Assembly: GCF_041737375.1 (NCBI RefSeq)
Contig: NZ_JBGSRV010000019.1
Location: forward strand, 1-57,380
DNA length: 57,380 nt
Reading direction: 5' to 3'
From: Vampirovibrio sp041737375
GTDB lineage: Bacteria; Cyanobacteriota; Vampirovibrionia; Vampirovibrionales; Vampirovibrionaceae
Positions 51,961 to 57,380 of this stretch are shown here, piece after piece (positions within the stretch are counted from its first letter, which is position 1; every line of letters begins with the position of its first letter). The notes below the pieces were generated by a model. It was not told the DNA's origin. It searched no databases and worked only from the letters and a program-made list of their open reading frames with translations. A program made the position numbers and the translations under genes.

Positions 51961-52057
51961 GGGGGACTTATTCGGCTAACGCCTCAACGTCCGTCCTGCT
52001 CTGCGAGGCTGGCTTGGCTACCGCCAAGAGAGTATCAATTCAGGGTTAAAGAGGGCC

Positions 52058-52417
52058 ATGATGGAAGTAAATCGGGAAGTCCGAGATCGAAATCGACCTT
52101 TGCGGGTCGTGGTTTCAGTAGGGGAACGCGCTCAGATTGAAGCAATGGCCAAAGAATGCCGGATGTCGGTGTCGGCTTATCTACGGAATGTAGGACTTGG
52201 CTTTCAGCCCAATAGCCGTTTTGACCGGGAGGCCATCCGCAATCTAGTTTCCCTTCATGCAGATCAAGGTCGCCTGGGCGGCTTGTTGAAGCTATGGCTG
52301 GCTGAGCGGAAAGGCGAAGGGGCCAACGCCCGCGAGATACGTTCTGTTCTACAGCAAATCGAAAGCCTGCAAATGGAGTTAGCCAGAATTGTGATGACTG
52401 AAAAAAAGCGACTATGA
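52058..52417 (+). CDS. traJ: TraJ/MobC-like relaxosome accessory protein
   Basis: The frame starts ATGATG; the second ATG (52061) is better spaced from GAGGG. The protein has a ribbon-helix-helix region (RPLRVVVSVGERAQIEAMAK ECRMSVSAYLRNVGLG), then a helical C-terminus (LVSLHADQGRLGGLLKLWLA). In RP4, TraJ binds the inverted repeat at oriT and recruits TraI. Its stop overlaps the traI start (ATGA). Confidence 0.88.
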   Translation: MMEVNREVRDRNRPLRVVVSVGERAQIEAMAKECRMSVSAYLRNVGLGFQPNSRFDREAIRNLVSLHADQGRLGGLLKLWLAERKGEGANAREIRSVLQQIESLQMELARIVMTEKKRL

Positions 52418-54381
52418 TTTCCAAGCGCATTGACCGGGGCAAAAAAACATCAGACTTTGACCGTCTGGGCCGCTATGTGCTGGAAGCCAAAACCGATGCT
52501 GCGGCCATACTCTGGACGCGCACGGCAGAGTATGTGGTGGATCTCAAAGACGATTCCAGTGGAGAAAAAGTGCTGTGGTATCGTCTCACCAATTGCCAGG
52601 CGGATGTACCAGCAATGGCCATTGCGGAAGTATTGGCCACGCAGGCTGAGAACAGTCGCTCTCAAGCGGATAAGACCTATCATTGTGTGGTATCTTTCCC
52701 AGAAGGCGAAGTGCCCACCCGTGCGCAGCTAGAAGATATTGAAAATGCCTTGTGCCAATCGCTGGGCTTTCAGGCGCATCAGCGGATTAGCGCGGTTCAT
52801 CAAGACACGGATAATATTCATCTGCACTTGGCCATTAACAAGGTGCATCCGGTCACTTTTAATGTTCACGAGCCTTACCGGGATTACTATATCCGCGATA
52901 AAGTCTGCCGGGCGATGGAGCAAAAGCATGGCCTGAGTCTGGATAACGGGATGAACCAGGGACAACGCCAAGGTAAAGCCGCCGATATGGAAGCCTTATC
53001 GGGACGGCAATCTTTAGTGGGCTGGATTGAATCGAATGCCAAAGGGGATTTGTTAGAGGCGGTGGGCAAGGCTCATCAATGGGAAGCAGTGCATGCGGCG
53101 ATGGCGGAATATGGCCTGGTGATTAAACCCAGGGGAGCGGGCTTGGTTATTGCCCTGCAAGATGGTTCACAAGCCGTCAAAGCCAGTGCCGTGGACAAAA
53201 TGCTCAGTTTTGGCGCTTTGACGCAACGCTTGGGAGCCTATCAGCCGCCCCAAGCCGCTACAGAAAAAGTGGAAAGGGTAGACGCCCGCAAACAATACAG
53301 CGCCATGCCCAAACAGCCGGATGCGAAGGCCACTCAACTTTATGCCGCTTTTCAGGCCGCCAGGCAAAACGCCTTGGCCGCAAGGCAAACGTTACGAGAG
53401 CAGCAACGCCAAGAGCGTTTAGCGTATGGGGATACCTTGAAGCAATGGCATCAAGGGGAACGGCTAAAAATCAAGGCGTCTTTTGGGCGTGGCAGGCAAA
53501 AATGCACCGCATACCAGCAATTGAGCCAAGACCGGAAACAAGCTTGGGCGAGTTACCAACAAAAGGCGGCGGACGAGAAAAAATCTTTGCAAACCCAGCA
53601 GCCTTTACTCACTTGGGAGCAATACCTCATTCAGAGCGCAGAAGCGGGAAACACCAAAGCCCTGGAACTCTTGCGAAACCGCAAGATCCGTCAGGAAAAA
53701 GCAGCGGAAGCCGTGTTGAGCGCGGATCGTTTAGATACGGCCCGTTCTATTGTCTATGCTGATTTAAAGCCGCTTATCAAGCGAAATGGGCATATTTTGT
53801 ATCGGGTGCAGGATGGTGGCCAAGTCACGGATGAGCAAAACCGGGTGCGGGTGGATATGCAAACGGCGGGTTCCGTCTTCTTGGCGCTTACTTTGGCATC
53901 TGAGCGATTTACTGGCCAAGGATTAACGGTGAGTGGGAGTGATGAATTTAAGCACCAGGTTGTCCACTTGGCTGTGCGCTATGGCCTAGAGATTCAATTT
54001 AAAGATGCAGGTCTGGAGCAGGAGCGACAACGCCAAGTACAGGCGAAAGTGGACAGCCAAGCCATCGCTGCTTTACCCGCCCCCTTGCAAGCCTATCTGG
54101 ATGCTCGGAACCAATTGCGCGCCAAGGTGACGGACATTCTGAACCATCGGGTTTGGCAGCCGCAGGATGCGACCGGAGAGGGCATTTACCAGGGCCGCCG
54201 CACGTTAAGTGATGGCTCATCGGTGATGCTGATCGAGAAATCCGCAGAAATACTGGTAAAACCACTCAATTCGGAGCAAGTAGCCTCCGGTTTGAAAGTG
54301 GGAACCCGCTTACAACTGGAAGGGTGGTCGCATCAAGCGCAGCCAGGGAAAGGAGTGAAACGAGAAGGATGGCAGCGATGA
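52414..54381 (+). CDS. traI: TraI relaxase (MOB-P type)
   Basis: 655 residues. The N-terminus MISKRIDRGKKTSDFDRLGR YVLEAK matches RP4 TraI, with the likely nicking tyrosine at residue 21. The metal-binding motif HQDTDNIHLH (about 129-138) is complete. A large basic, Gln-rich middle (residues 290-400) and a C-terminal LPD-like domain follow. The enzyme cuts one strand at nic and stays bound to its 5' end. It is 77 residues shorter than RP4 TraI. Coupled to traG by ATGA. Confidence 0.93.
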   Translation: MISKRIDRGKKTSDFDRLGRYVLEAKTDAAAILWTRTAEYVVDLKDDSSGEKVLWYRLTNCQADVPAMAIAEVLATQAENSRSQADKTYHCVVSFPEGEVPTRAQLEDIENALCQSLGFQAHQRISAVHQDTDNIHLHLAINKVHPVTFNVHEPYRDYYIRDKVCRAMEQKHGLSLDNGMNQGQRQGKAADMEALSGRQSLVGWIESNAKGDLLEAVGKAHQWEAVHAAMAEYGLVIKPRGAGLVIALQDGSQAVKASAVDKMLSFGALTQRLGAYQPPQAATEKVERVDARKQYSAMPKQPDAKATQLYAAFQAARQNALAARQTLREQQRQERLAYGDTLKQWHQGERLKIKASFGRGRQKCTAYQQLSQDRKQAWASYQQKAADEKKSLQTQQPLLTWEQYLIQSAEAGNTKALELLRNRKIRQEKAAEAVLSADRLDTARSIVYADLKPLIKRNGHILYRVQDGGQVTDEQNRVRVDMQTAGSVFLALTLASERFTGQGLTVSGSDEFKHQVVHLAVRYGLEIQFKDAGLEQERQRQVQAKVDSQAIAALPAPLQAYLDARNQLRAKVTDILNHRVWQPQDATGEGIYQGRRTLSDGSSVMLIEKSAEILVKPLNSEQVASGLKVGTRLQLEGWSHQAQPGKGVKREGWQR

Positions 54382-56327
54382 AAACAGCAAAAGGCAAAGC
54401 GGCAACCCGCAGGCAGGCTCAGCAGGATTGGATGGTGATGGGCGGCATTGTGCTGGCCGCCAGCATTGGGGCTACCCAATTTGTGGCCGAGCGGTTTCAT
54501 TATCATCCGGCGCTGGGTGCGCCCTGGTTGGATCATCTGTATGCCCCTTGGAGCTGGTTGGTCTGGCAAACCCAATTTGAGGTGCGGGGGCCGCAGACCT
54601 TCGCCCTGGTGCGGATTGCTTTCATCCTGATCTTGGGGGGCATGGTGTATGCCTACCTTACCATTCTCAGCATGCGCCAGCGCTCGCTCAAGGCCCATAC
54701 CGATACGCACGGCACCGCGCATTTTGCCTCTCAAGAAGAAATTGAAGAGTCTGGGCTTTTGACTTTGCCGGGAGAAAAGGGCGCCGGGGTTTATGTGGGG
54801 GGCTGGATGGATTCAAACGGCAAATTGCATTATCTGCGCCATGATGGCCCCGAGCATATTGCGGCCATTGCTCCCACTCGTTCCGGGAAAGGGGTCGGCT
54901 TGGTGGTGCCCACGCTGCTGACTTGGCCCCATTCGGCGTTAATCCACGATATGAAAGGGGAATTGTGGAATTTAACGGCGGGATACCGTAAAGCACAGTT
55001 GGGTGGCGTGGTTTTGAAATTTGATCCCGCTGCGGCTGAGGGCAGTTGCGCTTTTAATCCCTTGCAAGCCATTCGCCGGGCCGGGGACAATGAGGTGGGA
55101 GATGTCCAAAATCTGGTCAGTATTATCGTTGATCCCGATGGAAAGGGGTTAAATGATCACTGGATGAAAACGGCGCATGCCTTTATTACCGGCCTTATTC
55201 TATATTTGCTGCATACCAAAGCCGGACAAGCCAACCTGTTTGATGTGGCCTTATCGCTGTCTGATCCTCAGCACCCGGTGGATCGCTTGTATGAGGCCAT
55301 GTTGGCCAATACACATCCCAATCCGAAAACCCGCATGGTGATTGCCGCTGCGGCCAGAGACATGACCAACCGGCCTGAAGCCGAGCGAGGTTCTGTTTTA
55401 TCGACCGCCATGAGTTTTCTAGCCCTGTACCGTGATCCCCTGGTGGCCAGGAATATCAGCCATAGCGATTTTGCCATTCAGGATCTGATGAATCACGTAC
55501 ATCCAGTATCTCTGTATCTGGTGGTGCGCCCAGCCGATAAAGACCGCCTGAAGCCTTTGATGCGCTTATTACTCAATCAGATTGTGCGGTTGTTGACCGG
55601 TGGCAATTTAGAATTCAAGAACGGTTTGCCCGACCCTCAATACCAGCACCGCTTGCTTTTGATGCTGGATGAGTTCCCGTCCTTTGGCAAATTAGAGGTG
55701 TTTCAGGAATCGTTGGCCTTTATCGCAGGCTATGGCTTGAAAGCCTATCTCATTATGCAGGATATTGCCCAACTACAAGCGGCTTATGGCCCTAATGAGA
55801 GCATTATATCCAATTGCCATATTCGGATTGCCTATGCGCCCAATAACTATAAAACGGCGGAGTGGTTATCGAACATGTTGGGGCAAATAACGGTCAGCCG
55901 TAAGGAAACCACGGTGTCCGGCAAACGCTTGGGTGGGTTGCTCAAAAACGTTAGTGAATCCATGCATACCAGCGCCCGCCCCTTGATGACCCCGGATGAG
56001 GTCATGCGGCTGCCTGGCCCTAAAAAAAATAAGAAAACGGGTCAAATTGAGCGGGCAGGAGAAATGCTGATTTTTACGGGCGGAGGAACGCCCATTCGGG
56101 GAACGCAAATTCTTTATTTCCGCGACCCGTGGTTTCAGAAGGCGTCTCAGATTCAGCCGCCCACTGGCACCGATACCCTTCAAGCCCGCATTCCCTGGGT
56201 CAATGCAGTTAAAGTCGAGTTGAGTGAACCGCAGGAAGCCACTGAAGCGCAACCGGAACCGGAATCAAATGATCCAGAGCGAGCCGAGCAACAACAAAGC
56301 ATTCCAGTAACGGTTCAAACCCTATGA
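54378..56327 (+). CDS. traG: TraG/VirD4 coupling ATPase
   Basis: The ATG at 54378 overlaps the traI stop (ATGA); the frame is open further upstream but that part overlaps traI. The 649-residue protein has two N-terminal membrane helices, Walker A APTRSGKGVGLVVPTLLTW near 164, and Walker B LLMLDEFPSFGKL near 428. It brings the relaxase-DNA complex to the Trb channel. The Pro/Glu/Gln-rich tail is variable in the family. Confidence 0.94.
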   Translation: MKTAKGKAATRRQAQQDWMVMGGIVLAASIGATQFVAERFHYHPALGAPWLDHLYAPWSWLVWQTQFEVRGPQTFALVRIAFILILGGMVYAYLTILSMRQRSLKAHTDTHGTAHFASQEEIEESGLLTLPGEKGAGVYVGGWMDSNGKLHYLRHDGPEHIAAIAPTRSGKGVGLVVPTLLTWPHSALIHDMKGELWNLTAGYRKAQLGGVVLKFDPAAAEGSCAFNPLQAIRRAGDNEVGDVQNLVSIIVDPDGKGLNDHWMKTAHAFITGLILYLLHTKAGQANLFDVALSLSDPQHPVDRLYEAMLANTHPNPKTRMVIAAAARDMTNRPEAERGSVLSTAMSFLALYRDPLVARNISHSDFAIQDLMNHVHPVSLYLVVRPADKDRLKPLMRLLLNQIVRLLTGGNLEFKNGLPDPQYQHRLLLMLDEFPSFGKLEVFQESLAFIAGYGLKAYLIMQDIAQLQAAYGPNESIISNCHIRIAYAPNNYKTAEWLSNMLGQITVSRKETTVSGKRLGGLLKNVSESMHTSARPLMTPDEVMRLPGPKKNKKTGQIERAGEMLIFTGGGTPIRGTQILYFRDPWFQKASQIQPPTGTDTLQARIPWVNAVKVELSEPQEATEAQPEPESNDPERAEQQQSIPVTVQTL

Positions 56328-56872
56328 CAACCCTATTTGGTGTCTTAAAGTGGGTGGGAGTTACTAGCCTGTGCCTGTATGCCTTGCTTTGGGGCTTGAT
56401 TGCGTGCGGATACCGGATTGTCACCACGCATTCTGTCCCAATGGGGCTATGGAAAACGGAAGCCCTGACAAGGCCGTTGCAAAGAGGGGATATTGCCTGG
56501 TGGTGTCCGCCGGATACGGCGGTTTCCAGACTAGCCAAGCATCGGGGCTATTACCCTGAAGGGGACTGCCCCGGCGGGTATCCCCATGTTATGAAGCCCG
56601 TGGCGGCCTTGCCAGGAGATAGGGTGGTCATTGACCGCGAAGGCATCAAAGTGAATGGCCAGCGACTTGCCAATAGCGAAAGCCGGGAACGGGACTTGAG
56701 AGGTCATGCGCTTGAGGCCATTCGGTCAGGCGCGTATCAGGTAGCGCCAGGCTCTCTTTGGTTGATCTCATCTTTTACCGCTGAGAGCTTTGATAGCCGT
56801 TACTTTGGGCCTGTTTCAATGAAGCAGGTTCACGGATTGGCACACCCAGTGTGGGTGGATATGAGCATTTAG
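56324..56872 (+). CDS. traF: TraF-type signal peptidase-like protease
   Basis: 182 residues, one N-terminal membrane helix, then THSVPMGLWKTE with the catalytic serine (position 38) of S26-type TraF, and VMKPVAALPGDRVVIDREG with the usual catalytic lysine region. RP4 TraF cyclises the TrbC pilin. The start overlaps the traG stop (ATGA). The C-terminus FDSRYFGPVS is the conserved D-S-R-Y-F-G box of signal peptidases. Confidence 0.92.
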   Translation: MTTLFGVLKWVGVTSLCLYALLWGLIACGYRIVTTHSVPMGLWKTEALTRPLQRGDIAWWCPPDTAVSRLAKHRGYYPEGDCPGGYPHVMKPVAALPGDRVVIDREGIKVNGQRLANSESRERDLRGHALEAIRSGAYQVAPGSLWLISSFTAESFDSRYFGPVSMKQVHGLAHPVWVDMSI

Positions 56873-56940
56873 CTAAAGTTGTTGAGTTTAGATTTGGGCT
56901 ACTTTATGATAACGATGTGTAAAGACAAGAGGGATAGGGT

Positions 56941-57243
56941 TTGAACAAGCTATCAATCAAACAGTTCCGAGTACAAAACTACCGAAATATTGATGATAGT
57001 GGATGGATTTCTCTTGAAAAGGTAACAGCATTTGTCGGACGAAATGAATCCGGCAAGACAACCTTGCTTAAAGCCCTGCATAAGTTTAACCCGTCTAGTG
57101 CAGAGCCTTATAACCCGCAACGAGAGTTTCCACGTGATCGATATACCCGCGAATTTAAAAATGGCGGAGACTGGCCGGTTTGCTCAGTTCAATTTGAGTT
57201 CTCAAATGAATTTAAGCAAGAGTTGACAGGAAAACTAAACCTA
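56941..57243 (+). pseudogene. OLD-family nuclease, N-terminal 101 residues, cut by an IS5-family element
   Basis: The TTG at 56941 has a GAGGG site upstream. The fragment (LSIKQFRVQNYRNID, then Walker A FVGRNESGKTTLLKAL near residue 33) is the start of an OLD/RecF-like ATPase. After codon 57243 the sequence enters the IS; a chance stop comes at 57256. The rest of the gene is at the start of the window (161-1933). Confidence 0.88.
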
Positions 57244-57380
57244 GAGCCAATACGGTAACTTTGGGTTAGAATTTCAGGGTTTGGAAGAGGATAGCGTATG
57301 CCTTGGAGACCCTTGAGTGACGAGCAATGGGAACTGATTGAGCCAGTCATTCCAAAACAAAGAACTGGCCGCCCCCGGAG
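57244..57380 (+). mobile_element. Left end of an IS5-family insertion sequence
   Basis: The terminal repeat GAGCCAATACGGTAACT begins at 57244, and the transposase start follows 54 bp later. The element runs past the window edge. The flanking triplets (CTA here, ATA after the right end at 160) differ, so no target duplication is shown. Confidence 0.85.
57298..57380 (+). pseudogene. IS5-family transposase, N-terminal 27 residues (cut by window edge)
   Basis: ATG at 57298 begins MPWRPLSDEQWELIEPVIP and then KQRTGRPR, the DUF4096 N-terminus of IS5-family (IS427/IS1031-like) transposases. AGAGG precedes it. The C-terminal end is at 2-133. Confidence 0.88.

Noticed and set aside
51985..52000. Second TCCTGC on the plus strand as the nic site
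   Set aside because: It lacks the adjacent inverted repeat with 8-nt spacing seen at the minus-strand site.
57241..57243. Target-site duplication of the IS5-family element
   Set aside because: The triplet before the left end is CTA and that after the right end is ATA, so no identical duplication is present.
1..57380. CRISPR array
   Set aside because: No array of regularly spaced direct repeats was seen on reading; the repeated elements found are short operators or palindromes.
1..57380. tRNA or rRNA genes
   Set aside because: No cloverleaf with a TTCRANY loop or rRNA-like sequence was noticed by eye; a tRNAscan run would settle it.

Overview
The window looks like nearly all of one circular conjugative plasmid of about 58 kb. 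The main evidence is at its two ends. The first 160 bases are the right end of an IS5-family element, and the last 137 bases are the left end of one. The flanking sequence is the N-terminal half (Walker A) and the C-terminal half (Walker B plus TOPRIM) of one OLD-type nuclease gene, and the frames agree across the gap. The host is probably a cyanobacterium-like lineage, possibly a non-photosynthetic relative such as Vampirovibrionia. This rests on the tandem-RRM protein, the WD40/COG0523 pairing and the trb/tra plasmid type, and it is an inference only; no rRNA or tRNA is present.

Layout. 0-3.2 kb: interrupted OLD nuclease and a DUF4143 ATPase. 3.2-16.6 kb (minus strand): a TraC-like ArdC/TOPRIM protein and a complete P-type type IV secretion operon in the order trbB-C-D-E-J-K-L-F-G-H-I-N. 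16.7-20.9 kb: a double-HTH regulator, an Abi/HEPN protein with a divergent small-RNA candidate, two tandem DnaA-N-like putative replication proteins with an antisense-RNA candidate in their leader, and a KfrA-like coiled-coil protein with TTGTACAA operators. 20.9-28 kb: a second DUF4143 ATPase, a gene-free stretch with a perfect DnaA box, plasmid accessory genes and two unrelated group II introns, one of which splits a DUF3768 gene. 28-44.6 kb: a metal-homeostasis island. 44.6-50.1 kb: a second OLD nuclease, resolvase, HEPN-like protein and an HTH-ATPase fusion. 50.1-56.9 kb: an IncP-like relaxosome block traM-L-K / oriT / traJ-I-G-F.

The metal island is the most notable cargo. One operon carries a Fur-family regulator, a CbiMN fusion, a CbiQ-CbiO fusion, a tiny ORF, a COG0523 GTPase and a WD40 protein. 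Further on are DUF1826, a NicO/RcnA-type transporter, a second COG0523 GTPase with a cysteine-poor ribosomal protein S18 paralogue, a two-RRM protein and a second Fur-family regulator. Four intergenic regions carry the same 17-bp element, TTGCAAC-N4-TTGCAW or a close variant, which I propose as the operator of one of the Fur-family regulators, most likely acting as Zur. The set resembles a zinc-starvation regulon carried on a self-transmissible plasmid.

Transfer logic: TraI/TraJ/TraK act at oriT, TraG couples the relaxosome to the Trb channel, TraF probably matures the TrbC pilin, and the TraC-like protein probably enters the recipient with the DNA. All functions are by homology read by eye; no database search was run.
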